64,000 bases of DNA from Kappaphycus alvarezii (lineage: Eukaryota > Rhodophyta > Florideophyceae > Gigartinales > Solieriaceae): NCBI GenBank assembly GCA_002205965.3, contig NADL03000534.1, forward strand, positions 1,550,001-1,614,000. The letters run 5' to 3'. The position numbers and the translations under genes are program-made. The notes beneath the pieces were generated by a model, which was not told the origin of the DNA, did no database searches, and saw nothing but the letters and a program-made list of their open reading frames with translations. Of this stretch, positions 43,515 to 58,236 are shown one piece after another (positions within the stretch are counted from its first letter, which is position 1; each line of letters starts with the position of its first letter).

Positions 43515-45295
43515 TTTGGAGTGTAGTTTGAGTTCTCGCACTTTGTAGAGGATGATGGAGCGATATTAGTAGGACAAAGGACGAGTAATTTTTTCGCAAG
43601 ACGGCTTGTGGGGAACCTTGTTTTGTGCTTTCGTGGAAAGGGAAGTTACTGCAAGTAGTGAAGGCTACTCGATGCTCATACAGAACTTGTCATTTCATTG
43701 GCTCCGACAGTACACTGTGAACGGAAAATGTCTCGGCAAAATTTATTGTATGCCGGAGCGTTTAGCGGTTTGCTGTTGCAGGTATACAGTTATACTGTTC
43801 AATTGGAGAAAAAGAAGGAACCCGCTAGAAACCCCGGTATAAATCAAAAAATATACCGATATGAGGGTTTAGCAGTCATCACTAAACCTACTACTGCAGA
43901 TATTTTACGGATCTTTATTGTTGCGTGTACAAGTCACTGCGCATGCTAGAGCTAGAGTGTAGTGACGGAGTTGTGTATAAGTAGTAGGGAAACCGCACCC
44001 TGGTTGGCGAAGGGAATTCGCGGCTTAAAAATTTTATCACACACAACAAACAAACCGAAGCAAAAACGTTTGTGTCTTTTTCAGAGTCGCCTGTTGAAAT
44101 CACGGTCCAAGACGGCTGACTGTGCAGAAATAAACTGACTTTGAACGCCAACAGGAATGGAATTCGGATAGCTTTACTTTCGTCTAATCGATAGATAAAC
44201 GACCTTTGTTGGGTAGAGTGTTTCTGCCCGCCGTCGCCCGCGCGTTTGGTCGGCAGGAAGAGCACGAAGCTCCTGTAAGACGACAGCTCGCCAACGTGTA
44301 ACACGGATCAATTTTCTTGTTGTTCCCGCCATTTCACCTCGCACACCTCGCCGTCCAACATTGCCCGCAAGCGCCACTGCAGCAAAAGCTGCTTTGCTTT
44401 TTTAAACTTTGAAATCTATTACGTCTTGCTTGTACTGTACGGTATGTACTGTACTACCCCGTAGGATATTCCGGGCCACAACCGACCATATTTTTCAAAT
44501 ATTAAATCACCCCACATTCACCCATCTGTCCTGTACAGTAGTGTCACATCAAGTGTCCTAATTTAGCCCGAGTTGCCCTGTATTCCCTCACATGATACCG
44601 TACGGTCTTGATACTCCATCTCTTGGATAAGGGGAAAAATGGGGGTGTCTATTGAGATGTATGGATTGGCTGGAACCCATTTGGAGTTGCAAATCTGCAT
44701 GTCATATTAAATACATGTACCGATGGTCGAGGCAATGTAGAAATCATTGCTGTCGAATGCTAGCACCAGCAACAGTCTACCAGAAAGTCGATGGGAGGCC
44801 AGCCAGCAGACAAGCGGCGTCAGAAGTTACTACCAACTTGAATAAGTGATAGTCTGTGACAGTGAGTTATTGCGTCTCACAGCCTTAACGTAGCGGATGC
44901 ACTATCATCGCACCACATCTCACCTTCAGCGCGCACACTCTTCACACATGCCGGAAAGGCACCGTCTCCCAGCTCAGTTCTCAACTTCCCCACCACCGCC
45001 TTTCGACCCCCACCCACATTTTCGTTGATACACAGGCCTGTCTCCCCCTAGTCACGGAAAATAGCCATCCTACATTTCTAATAAGTAAAGGCACCCAAAT
45101 TTCCCCTCTTTGACGAAACCACTCTTCACGTAGTTCTAGCCAGTCATCCCAATAGTTCCCCTTCTTAGTTGGCCTTCTCAGTTAATCTTACCCTCAAAAC
45201 CTCAGGGGCGATTTCACATGTAACCGTGCCGCCCCAATAAAGCAGCCCGTCAAACCGATTCTGCGCGGCAGACGCCATCTTTGCCCTTGTAAACA
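43515..45295. other. Intergenic; small GC-rich island
   Basis: 44170-44390 is GC-rich in an AT-rich setting and codes on the minus strand for a short Arg-rich frame (MAGTTRKLIRVTRWRAVVLQ), unidentified. TACTGTAC-type runs at 44430-44455 and 44530-44540. Nothing else recognised. Confidence 0.4.
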
Positions 45296-45988
45296 ATGCA
45301 GCGTCAGGAAAGGGGAGTGGACTTCATTGATGGTTGGGGCCGCAGCAGCCAAGTGCACAATCTATCGCCAGAATTGTACGATATCCGGCGGGTGAAAGGT
45401 GGAGAAATGGGTCAGGGGCTACTGCTTTGCATCGTGCATCGACGTATGGCTGTGCGCAAGAATTACAGCTGTTACTACTTGGGATCTGCGGGCCTGTGAA
45501 TGGATTGATGTTAAATGAGCGAGTCCCGCTGCACTACGTCGAGAGAGAGTGGCATTTGGAGGTGGTGCGGATGTTACCGGAGCAGGGGGCGGACGTCGAA
45601 GCGGTTGACGAGGTGGGATATTCATGGCATGGAGCCTGTTTGGGTGGAGTGTGTTGAACGAGATGGTTGGAACAGACAGAGGTTGGAAGTTACTGTGGAA
45701 AGGGATTTCAGATGCTTGACACGATTGTGTCATGCAGCGGTGACGGGAGGGTCGGGAGTTGGGAAGGTCCAAATGTATGAGGTTAGAGAGTGTTTGGGGG
45801 ATGTAGATAAAAGGGACGAAAAAAATTTACGGTACTTTCTCCAGGGAGTTGGTGCAGGAGGGAGGACTGTGCCAGAACAATCTTGGAAGGGGGTGGATTT
45901 ACTGAGGAGTGTTGGAGAAGGTGTTGATCAAAATTTGTCAGGGGCGAAGAGAAGGATTACTGCAAGGCCTGCGCACTTAATTTTCTAG
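45296..45988 (+). CDS. Ankyrin-repeat protein (short, frame-shifted)
   Basis: At least two ankyrin repeats in the frame 45334-45657: GATALHRASTYG.AQELQLL, then VPLHYVEREWHLEVVRMLPE followed by QGADVEAVDEVG, matching the G.TPLH.A...GH.EVV..LL..GADV....G consensus. The N-terminal ~30 residues from ATG 45296 are in another frame; beyond 45650 the frame changes again and the rest (to 45988) has no repeat signal. Ankyrin repeats mediate protein binding and give no specific function. It may be a short real gene with base errors or a fragment of a larger one; it begins the gene island. Confidence 0.55.
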
Positions 45989-47679
45989 ACAGTTGAAAAA
46001 AACGTATCGATTGATAGGTGTATTAAGTGTGAGCCTTTACAGAAGTAAGAAGTCGTCGAGTAATAAAAATGCGCAGCTGGTGGACGAAGTCCGGCACGCG
46101 GCTAGACAGTGCGTTAACCAGCTGAGTGTCTAGTAGATTATCCGATGGGAAGTGTTTCGTTCACTTCCATCGTGAAAATAAATTTGTGCGATATGGGAAA
46201 TTGAATTGAGACGACAGGTAAGGAAGGGCCTATTTCTCGTAGTTTCATTATGGAACCGACCGCAGGTACCTCGATCGATGTCAGGATACTGCCACCTGCA
46301 GAAAATTTCTGGAGTCTTTGATACATAGTATAGTGACAATGTCGTGTTCCTAATCACGTTCAGCTACGGTACTTGCCTGCAGCAATTATCTTTCAAAAGT
46401 CACTGCCGAAAAAAATTGCTGCTCGGAGATAAAACTGAAAAATGTAGTCTATTACCATGTGCGGTTTACGCAAACGTGATATAGGACGAAAACGGTAGTA
46501 GAAGTAGGAGATTTCCCTTGCTTATCTGCAGGATGATACAGTCGGTCATGTTTTGAGTTGTCAAGATTTGTTTGATCTAGGAAACGAGAACGGATCTGAA
46601 ATCATGCTGTAATTTTAAGAAAAAGGTTTGGCCGTTTGGCACTGGACTGTGACGTTGCACAACGATGGTTGGTTGGAATAGGCTGGTGTAGTTGAGAAAA
46701 ATATTTTACTGGAGAAGCGGCTGAGACACAGCTATTAGCTGTCAATCAGAGGTAGCGGAATGTAGGTAGATTGATTACGGTATTGTACCGACTCCCAACG
46801 GCTCTGGTATTGCCGGAAGCATTTCATCCAATGACAATGTGTGCGTCGGTTTTCTATTTTCGAGATTACAGGGTTAGCCGTGATTTTGCTGACTTTGTGG
46901 TCGATTTTTGTTTTGTGGCGTCGGCGAAATAACGGTGGGCGCTCAGTCGCCCAATGAACCGCATTGAAGTAGGAATACAGCACTTCGACCTACACTACTC
47001 CTCCGAGGCCGCACCCTCAGTACAAGTTGCTGTTGACATTAATACAAGACTCAACAAGTTGGCCGATGATGTCTTTTGAGTAAAGGTTACGGTAGTCTAC
47101 TAGGTCTCTAAGGAAAGATGAATGGATGACGAGTCCTGCAGAAAGGATTTAATTGGAATACTGTAGTACTGTATAGTACAGAAATAGGATGCATTGGGCA
47201 ATTCTTGAATCAAATATAAAGTTACTGTATGATAGTTTCCAATTTATTTCTCTTACTAAAAAAGGTTAGTGGATGGTTGGCACTGGTCGACAGGATCACT
47301 GATGCCAAAAAATCTAAAATATACATGGTGTTGAGTGGTCAATGTTGTATCTCGAGAGGGCTTGCAGAGCATAAAGGTGCTCTTCTTTCAAATTGAAAAC
47401 AAGGTCTTGCAAAAGAATGGCAAAATAACCAACACAAAACGGATCTCGGGATCTTCAGTTCTTTTGTGCCCATTTCGCTAGGCGGCGACTAGCCACTGAT
47501 CCATCACTAAAACGCCTCCATTCCGACAAACTATTTACACCAGCCCATCCACTTGTCGCGCGCAGTATCTCCACCAGGAGATTCCATTGACACAATACGC
47601 ATTGTACCACAGTACTGTACAGCACAGTACAGTACTTGAGTCCACCGCCACACAACATTGTCTTGCGAATACAACATCA
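45989..47679. other. Intergenic
   Basis: No gene recognised. TACTGTAGTACTGTATAG at about 47160 and ACAGTACTGTACAGCACAGT at 47609 belong to the dispersed TACTGTA family. Confidence 0.5.
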
Positions 47680-47984
47680 TCCCGCATCTGTATTCTAAAA
47701 GCATCTTGATGGCTTTTTCCGTTCACAGCTGTCCTACAAGCTCTTTTTCTCCTCGCACGTGTGCCTCGGATCCTACGCAAGCCTATTTCGATTCGCATCC
47801 ACCATTTGCTTTCTGCAGCCAACTCGCTGCGGCTTCCTTAACCCTCCATTCAAACGTAGCTCCACCCACATCATTCGGTTCAAACAAGCACATACCGTAT
47901 TTGGCCCTCGAAAATCTTCTCATTCTAATTCCCTCCTGTCGCGGTCAAACCGTCACCCCACCATCACACACCCATTCCGCAGTC
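47680..47984 (+). promoter_or_regulatory. Pyrimidine-rich leader of the coiled-coil gene
   Basis: Rich in C and T (CTCTTTTTCTCCTCGCACG, CCCACCATCACACACCC) and leading straight into the AGTCATGACC start. Likely 5' UTR and core promoter; no TATA box is clear. Confidence 0.35.
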
Positions 47985-50900
47985 ATGACCACCCCGAACC
48001 CCGCTGATCAACTGCGAGAAGCGCAGAGCCAGGTAAGGGAATTGCAGCTCACACGCGATGCAATGCAGTCGAGTATCGAATCCCTCAAGGTCTTGGTCTC
48101 GAATGAGCGTGCACAAGCCCGTGCCGCAAAGCGTCGTCTCGCCGCTGCTGAAAAATCCTCGGCCCAATCTGCAGCATCGGATATCCATCTAGTCGAAGAG
48201 GTTGACCGTTTGCAACGCCAACTGCGTGAAAACCAAGATGAGATGGAGCGCCTGGAGAAAAATGCTGGTAATCAAGTCGATAGAGAGGTGGTTAGGGAAC
48301 TTGAGCTTCGATGTAAGGAGTTGGAGGAGGGTTTCAAACGGAGAAACAACTCAAACAAGTTTTGGAGACGACCTGCAAGTCTTTGCAAGAGGATGTTTCT
48401 GCCTTACGGAAGCAGAGTGAAGACATGGGCGCTCAACTACTTGGCTTTGAGAAAGTGAAAGGGGAGTCAAATAGAAGAGACGCAGACCAAGTATCTCGAG
48501 AGACAGCTTTGCGGAAGCAGCTCGAGGAGAAGGAAAATCGCGTGGCACAGTTAGACTCCATGCTGCGGAAGGAAACTGCGAGGGTGGTCTCTTTGAGCGA
48601 GAGTCTGACAGAGATACCACAACTTCGATCGAGAGTCGTCGAGTTGGAACATAACCTCCACACAAGTGAAGCTGCCCAAGGACTTATGGCCACAGAGAAC
48701 GCTTCGAGTGCTTCCGGCGATCAAAAAGGGGAGCTTGATCCCGGGACAGTCAAGAAGAAGTTACTTGAACTCAAGATTGCGCGCAATGTCATTGCAGAGA
48801 AGGATAGGGCAAACCGTGAGATGAGAGATAGGCTGTCAGAGGCAGAAGCGCGAGAGCTTGAGGCAGTACTGGCCTGTAAAGTATCTGAAGCATGCGAAAA
48901 GCATTGATGAAGTCCTTTACGACACAGCGAGAACTCGAAAGGTAAAACTACAGACTTCAGAGCAGTCAAACAAACTGGCAGAGTACGAGCAGACAGCGAT
49001 TCACACTGACGAGAAAATAAGGGATACAAGAAAGAACATCGGGGCCCTTAATGAAAAGGTTGAATGGTATGAGAAGAAACTCAAGGATGATACGACGCTC
49101 AAGACTGACATGGAGGACAGACTACAGAAAGCTGAGGGTAATTTAGCAATTGCTAGGGCGGACGCTGCAGCCTCAGAAAGAAGCTAAGGACATGGACGAT
49201 TACAAAAGGATTTATGACGATTTCGGGCTTCAGTCGAGAACGTCTCAAGATGGCAGATGAACAACGAACGGCCGCAATAAGTGACGCAGATGTCGCTAGG
49301 GCCTCCTTGGAGAACGCGCAGAGGAAGGTAGCACGTCTTGAGGGATTACTTGCGAGGCACGGGGGCCTCGATGATCTAGGGACATCCTCCCCGTGCTCCA
49401 CAGATCTCGGCGCAGAGGAACGTGGAATTCCTTCACTGTCCTACGCGGAATCCCTGGAGAAGATGAATGAGTTGGAGGAAGCCGCAAATTTAGCAAAATC
49501 CAGCTACGAGCAGAAATGCTTGAGGCCCAAACTTTGGCCTCTTCAGTCTCCGATAACGCAAACACGATTGTAACCCTAAATCGGGCACTGCTTGTGTCGA
49601 GGAAAGCATGCGACGAGAAACATGAGAAGCTAGAAACTTCTCTGGAGCGGTCAAGTAACCTAGAGAGAACTGTGCGGAAGCTAAGGGCGGAGTTGGCATC
49701 CCGGGTAGATGAATGCGATTTTTTGGAGAACAGGATTAGGTCGGAACTAGAGCCTTCTCTTTTGAAGACCAATAGCCAACTTGATCAGAGAGTTGGTGAG
49801 TTGAAAGTTGTCCGCGAAGAATTTGAGCTTCACAAGGACATGTCTGAGAAAACGCATGTTGCTCTTGAGAAGGAAGTAGCTGCTTTGTCAGAGCGCCTGG
49901 CAGGAAACCCTGTCAGTTCTGACAAAACCCAGACGAATCTTACAGATTCCAAGGAGTCAATTGTTGATCTTCAAAGGGAAGTGGCTAGTTTAAGCGACGA
50001 AAAAGAGAGAACCAGGAGATTATACAAGATCTGAAGAGTTACTGCGAACATCGTTACCAAGCTCTAATCGCTTTGGAGAGTAGACTAGTTCGTATTGAAC
50101 AAACGGCCGCAGAGCATGAGCAGGCCGCTATCGACTCAAGTAGGGAGAGAGATTCATTGTCCAAAGTCCTAGAGCAGGCATTCGACCGCCAAGAAGTTGC
50201 TGAGAAGAGGGCGGCCCGGAAGGATGACATTGCAGAAGAGCTGGGGAATAAAGTAGAGGAATTGACAAAAATTCATATCTCAATGAAGGATGATTTAGAG
50301 GCGAAGTTCTTGCAGCTGGAGGAGAAGACGTCTCGGCTAAACGAGATAAAAGAAGTTGTTGAAGTGAAGCATGAGGCGCTCGTAAACAAGCCGAGCTTGC
50401 CGAGCCGGGAAGCACTTTTTGAATCGAACGCAGAGGAGCTGAAGGATGTCATTGCAACACGGGATAGAGATCTTGAAATCGCACTGAATGAGTTGAGTAA
50501 CTGAACGCAGGGGTAAATCTCTAATAGAGTCGTTAGAGAGCGAGAGGAAGCTCTCCGCACAACTCAGCAGAATCTAGATGCATCGCAGAGGGACACAAAG
50601 AATGCCAGTCTGAAAGGAATGCCTTGGATACCAAACTTTGTGAGGTCTACGAGGAACATTCGATGCTAACTCCAAGTATATGGCAGCGCTTGATGAACTT
50701 GATGTAAAAGGAACACAGATACGAGACCGTTGGAGTGCTTGGAAGAAAAAGACAAGAATGCTGTTCTTACAGCGGAAAAGGAGGAACTCGAGAATCGATC
50801 GTGAAAGTCCGTGGTGACCTCATGGTAAAAGGCGAATCGAGAGCACTCGTATCGCGGGTCATCGAACTTGAGGAATCCCTTGCAAGTGCGACGAAGCTTG

Positions 50901-52538
50901 TATCAGGTTGTGAGGAAGAACTGTCTATGCGCAAGGCTGAAACAGAATCTCTGAGTTCCAGTCTCTCAAACTCAGACGAATGCCGTTCAACTTGAAAATA
51001 TTTTAACCAAGAAGAGGAAGAGTTGGAGTCGAAGAAAAAGGAACTTAAAGTACTTGAGCTTTCGTTAAACCGAGCGCAGCAGCAAGCCACGGCATTAGAG
51101 TCTCATCTAAACGATCATGATACTCTTGAGGGATTGCCGTGAAAAGCAGGAGGAACTAGCGTTACAAGCGGTAAGCTTCGGCAAGCGACTTCGTACGCAG
51201 AGGAAGTTCAAAGCAGTTCTGAAGCTTCGTACCCGCTTGCCTCATCAGAGGCAGAAATTGTTCATTGTCCAGGAAATTATCCTCGTTGCTGAAGCAAAGG
51301 AAACGCTCGAGGGTGAAGTGGCAACTGCTCAAGATGCCCGTATTGCAGCTGAGAATTCACTGCGGTGCAAGTCGGCAACTTTGGACGTGCTGGAGAAAGC
51401 ATCTGCGGAGGAGATCAAAGCCCTCAAATTGAAATTGACTGCTTTAAATGAAAAACTGAATTCACAAGAACCTGCATCTCACAAAAACAGATGAACAAGC
51501 ACCAAAGAAACTACAGCAGATTTGACGGCAGAGAAAACCAACTGGTACTTTGACGCAAGCTACAGAATCCGAACTTACTGCTTTGAGGGAGAAGGTCACA
51601 TCACTGGAGATACGATGCAGCAAATACAAGGAAGCTTGAAAAAGCGCGAAAACGATGTTGAGCGATTAGAGAGAAGCCATGCAGAGGTAAATCAGGCGTT
51701 GACCTTCGCTCGATCGAAGGTAGAGGAACTCACTGCAAAGAATGCGACGCAGCCAGAAGTGACGTTTTAACGCTAGAGACTAAACTAGAGGCAAAGGAGA
51801 AAGCAATCGCGAACTGCATAACTGGTGCTGCTTCATTAATGGAAAGCTACATGCCGCCGAGAAGGCACTTACCGAACGTCAGATGGATCTCGAAGTATCG
51901 AAAGAAGCAGCTGAGATCTACAAGAAAATTCAGCAAATGGACGAGGTTCTTTCAGGACGTGACACACATATCCGTGAGGTAGAGTCGTCTCGTATCGTCG
52001 AGGTCTCCGAGCTGAGGTCTCGAATCCAGTCTTACAATCTCGGGTTGAAGAGGAGTTGCTGAACGTGAAAAATTGGAGATGGTAATTGCAGCAGATACTT
52101 GTGATGACCAAGCCTCAATTGCTACAAGAAATGAGTTGAACAAGTGCAAGGAGACGATGCATTGCAGAGATATGGAGCTCTTTAAGATAAGAGCGCGAAA
52201 GGACTCGCTCGAGAACATTGTGAAGACATATGAGCAGGATCTGAGCGCTGCAAGTATTACAATTGAAACATTGAGTCTGAGTTGGAAAAGATGCGAATAC
52301 AGATGACCAGCCATAGATGCGTTGAGCATCTCAGTAGTCAAAAGGATCTAGGGGAAGGTACAGCGGAACCTCAGCGCCAATCTGTGAACCGGCAGCGTGC
52401 GAACCACTGGGGAACGGGAATCGCTGTTGAGGGCCACGAAAAAGAAGAACAGTTGAATTGATGGCATCTCGGTTTGCTGAAGCAGAAAAAGAGTACCAAG
52501 CGCGGATTGACTTGTTGGAAACCAAGTTGGCAGAATAG
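47985..52538 (+). CDS. Long coiled-coil protein, function unknown
   Basis: From MTTPNPADQLREAQSQVREL at 47985 almost the whole 4.5 kb encodes heptad-like helix rich in Glu, Lys, Leu, Ala and Arg: about 1,450 residues if frame slips are ignored. Examples: VEEVDRLQRQLRENQDEMER (48200), LRKQLEEKENRVAQLDSMLR (48510) and ELASRVDECDFLENRIRSEL (49700). No ATPase head, kinesin motor, GRIP or other capping domain is seen at the N-terminus, so it resembles golgin-, centrosome- or nuclear-envelope-type filament proteins rather than SMC; this is inference. Frame changes lie near 48360, 48890, 49190, 49560, 50035, 50510, 50990, 51130, 51520, 51780, 52065 and 52310, always with helix continuing. The last good helix ends at TAG 52536-52538; the end is uncertain. 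It converges on galE. Confidence 0.75.
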
Positions 52539-53345
52539 ATGTTGCGAGGCGCAGTGCCGATGGTGGAAACGAGAACTTGGTGATGAGAAAAAATGCTAGT
52601 GACCGTGATCTGAGAGTGGTGCAAAGAAATCGGGGACGTACCTACAATATCCCGTCAAGCGGCACTTGCAACGTCACGTTCACTTTGGAACGGGAGGTCA
52701 GCTCCAAGGCCTGAGGTTGCCGTCCACATCCTGGGAGAAGATATGCACTAGGCGAGTGGGAATCGGCACGGCGGTTGGTGATACCCGTTATCGGCGTTGG
52801 AAGAATGGTGTTATTCGCCAGCGGGAGGTTGGTATGCCGATGAACGTGACTACAACCTATAAATATGCGCGGATGACCCAACAGGAGGGCTGAATGGGAA
52901 AGTGGAGAGGACAGGGTACTTCATACTGATGGTGCATCATCTCTCCGGGTGCACGATGGTTGGCGCTCTTCCCCGTAGCGAGGAATGTGGTGATCCAAGG
53001 AAGTTGACGTTCCAGAGAGGTGACCACGCAGCAAGTCGTGCGCCGAAAGATGAGTATCAAGACATACAGTATTTTCTTTTTAGAGCGTAGGAATACGGAG
53101 AGAAATCTTTTGTGGCCGAAGGGTTTGATTAGTTTAGATCAACATACGTCTGACCATGTTAGCTACTGGTTAAATGCATCACGCGAAAACAGGGGGTGAT
53201 TGATGGGGCTGGTTGACTTTTCAACATGGAAATACAGATCTCGTGTAACCGTAGCCCATACGTTTTTGCAGGATTGCCCGAACATGTTAGGCAAGACAGC
53301 TGTTTACTCCAGCACACATTTGGAAAGCAACTGCGTCAACAGGAA
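52539..53345 (+). other. Possible C-terminal tail of the coiled-coil gene, then intergenic
   Basis: Downstream of the helix, TYNIPSSGTCNVTFTLEREV (about 52640), VVGDTRYRRWKNGVIRQRE-like sequence and ERTGYFILMVHHLSG (52905) lie in open frames up to 53090, reading as a non-helical domain I cannot name. 53090-53345 has no signal. Confidence 0.3.
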
Positions 53346-55557
<2,212 letters not shown>

Positions 55558-56677
55558 ATGACGCACAAGTATTCCTCGGTCGTTCTAGGTTTCGCGGAAG
55601 CCGCTACGGCGTCAACAAATAAGCCGCAAAATTTTGCGAGCAAAGCTGGCGGAAAACCTGTTTGGCTGTATCGGGGCGTCAGTCGCGCCCCAAGCCCCCG
55701 AAATGCGGGATTTGTGGACGACGACAACGGTTTTTAACTCAGATTTATGCGCCTGTGGAGGTGGAGGAAGTGGGACATGATGAGGGTTTCATCGGGTGTT
55801 GTATGTGTGCTTGTGCGAGAATGTTGCGTGTCAACGGAATGAAGGGGACGGGGAGTATCTGTGTTGAGGGACAGTTGGGGAGGGTGAACAGGTATTACGG
55901 GTATGACGGTGGGGAGGAGGACGAGAACGAGGGGGGGGAGAGGAGATGGGTAGGATGGATTGTGTGGGGTGTGTGGATTCGGGCAGGGAAAAGATGTGGG
56001 GGATGTCAGCAAGTGTCATATTGCTGCAAGGAATGTCAGGTAGTGGATTGGAAGGGTGGACAAAGAGGAATGTGGTAAGGGGATGAGTGGGAATGGAGGA
56101 AGGGAGAAGTGGAGGTGGAGGGAATGGGAGATTGTGACGGATGTGCATCCTACACCACCGGATAGTGACAGTGAGATTGAAAGTGAGAGTGAAGGGGAAG
56201 GATTGAGGACCAGTGGACAGTGCCGGGGAAAGGAATTGGGGGAACGTTTCAGGATGCGGATGAGGACGAATTACCGGAGGATTTGTTTAAGGGGAAGAGA
56301 AGAAGAGATGCAGTGTTTGAGAAGTTCCAGCAGGTGGTAGGGTTGGATAAGGGACAGGTAATAAGGTATGAGAGGGGAGGGGACCCGTTGATGGTAAGGC
56401 CAGGGAAGGATGTGGATGAGGTGGGAAGATGTGAAAAATGTGGGAGCGAGAGGGTGTTTGAGATGCAGGTGATGCCGCAATTGGTTTGGTACTTGGAAGG
56501 TGGTAAAGAAGGGGCTGGGAGAAAAGGGGGTCCATAGGTGAGGTGGCGAGAAGGCTGCGGGAAGATATGGAGTGGGGCACGATTTTGATATTCAGCTGTG
56601 AGAGGAGTTGTGAGATTGGGGAAAATATGTCCGGGAGTTGCTGTGGTGCGGCATGCGACTGCAGACGAGGAAGGTAG
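55558..56677 (+). CDS. PDCD2: PDCD2-family protein (Tsr4-like ribosome assembly chaperone)
   Basis: PDCD2/Tsr4 proteins are dedicated chaperones of ribosomal protein uS5 (Rps2) in 40S assembly. Begins MTHKYSSVVLGFAEAA at 55558, then GGKPVWL, CGICGRRQRFLTQIYAP (first zinc pair), and CGGCQQVSYCCKECQVVDW (MYND zinc finger). An acidic linker SDSEIESESEGEG follows, then the PDCD2_C domain CEKCGSERVFEMQVMPQLVW near 56440 and MEWGTILIFSCERSC near the end; stop at 56675-56677. About 373 codons, the usual length, with no intron needed. Frame slips near 55660, 56060, 56200 and 56520. The expected C-terminal FVWVQ-type ending is replaced by GAACDCRRGR, so the end may also be affected by base errors. Confidence 0.9.
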
Positions 56678-57859
56678 TAATAATTAGGCGATTGTTACGG
56701 TGTGGGACAAGCTGTTGCGAGTATGGCTGCGGAAAAGATAAAAGATTAATGCCGTGGAATTTACAAAACCTGTAATGTTAGCGTGAAGAATTGGAAGAAT
56801 TGGAAAAGTGAAAACGAAATGTTTTCGATGCCATCCTGTGCACATCCTGTGCATCAAGCCGTGAAGCACAGTACAGTATCGCATTACTCAGACCTCTACA
56901 TACCGTACTGTACACAAAATAATTTGTTTGCTCGCACGGTACTCTTGACTAATGTTTGAGCGAACCTACATACTAGACTGACCTTACTTGGTGCACAATA
57001 CTGTACAATACAGAACAGTAATACAGTACAGTACGTATTACTGTTAACATGGAAGAAGGCACAGGCCACACCGCAAGCTGGCTAGAAACAGCGCTTTGCA
57101 GGGTACCGTCCAATGTAGCTGTTTTCATTTTGCGGTTTGTGTAGCTGTTTGAGAGCGCAAAGCCATGGATGGCCACATGAGCATCAACTTTTGCTCTTGC
57201 AGAAAGGGGAGTGCACTGTACAGAATCGTACACCAGTGCAAGAAAATTATAATCAAATGCTCAATTGACGCATCATTGAGTCATCACTCGCTGATATTTT
57301 GTGCCAAAAGGGGTTGAAAATGATACTTTTCATCCATCTTGTCGTTGACGAACAGGAAACAGTGGGAAAGGATGGATTTCCTTACAATTTGAGTAGGGTT
57401 CTAATAAAATATATCGGTCCAATGTGTTCACTTGATTAGTACAGGATGCTATTTTTTCATTAATTTAGAATATTTCGCGGGAAATTTCATCGTTTACACC
57501 GGGAGCTGCAAAACCAAACGTCTTGAAATTTTTTCCTTGTCAGTCTTGAAGGATTGATGCGGGCGGGCGAAGCGGGTCGATTGCATGGTCCAGTGATCCC
57601 TGGAGTTTACTGTCCTGTACACTACTAAAGTTGTGCGGTATTGAATCAAGCCTACTGCAAATAAATTGACCAGCTAGAGTAGTCGAGAAATTAAAATTTG
57701 TCAAAGCAAACAAATTTTAATAGAAAAATAGTATATGAAATACCAAAAAGGAAAAAAAAAGTTGTCGGGCGACGAAAATCAGGGCAGGAGACAATCTGTA
57801 AGTAATGCAATCTATACATAAATGTAGATGAACGATTAGCAGCCGTGCCTGTCTTGCCC
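56678..57859. other. Intergenic
   Basis: No gene recognised. TACTGTAC-type runs at 56868-56915, 56996-57035 and 57215-57230. The rest is ordinary AT-rich sequence. Confidence 0.5.
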
Positions 57860-58236
57860 ATCCCTCGCTGCTCCTCGCCCTCCAACAACCACCACTTTCC
57901 TGTCAAATTACGCTGTGTACCCATCCTCCCTACTTATCCGCTAACTCCTGTTGTGACTTGCTCCGTCACAACCTGTGCGACTCAGAGCCCAAAATCCGAG
58001 TAACCCTTGCTCCCTCCCTCTCTCCTTTTGCTCCAACTCTACCCCTTCTTCTTCCGTTACCCATATCCCAACACTAACGGAAATATCACGCCATTCCGTG
58101 CTCCCTTTCCCAAACACTCTTTCACACACACACCACACCACCGCACACCACCACAAAATCCCTCCCTCCCACCTTGCCAAAGGTTCCTCCCTCCTCTACA
58201 CCGTCTCATACTAACCGTCCCCTAACTCTTTGTCAA
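57860..58236 (+). promoter_or_regulatory. Pyrimidine-rich leader of the ataxin-2 gene
   Basis: A 350-base C/T-rich tract (CCTCCCTCTCTCCTTTTGCT and similar) ending at the TCAAATGGC start. Same kind of leader as upstream of the coiled-coil gene. Probably promoter and 5' UTR. Confidence 0.4.

Noticed and set aside
44174-44377. Histone H3-like helix (RWRAVVLQELR)
   Set aside because: The match is short and lacks the H3 tail and the LLIRKLPF block.
57975-58214. 79-residue Ser/Pro/His-rich frame before ataxin-2
   Set aside because: It is a by-product of a C/T-rich leader; composition is low complexity and no family fits.
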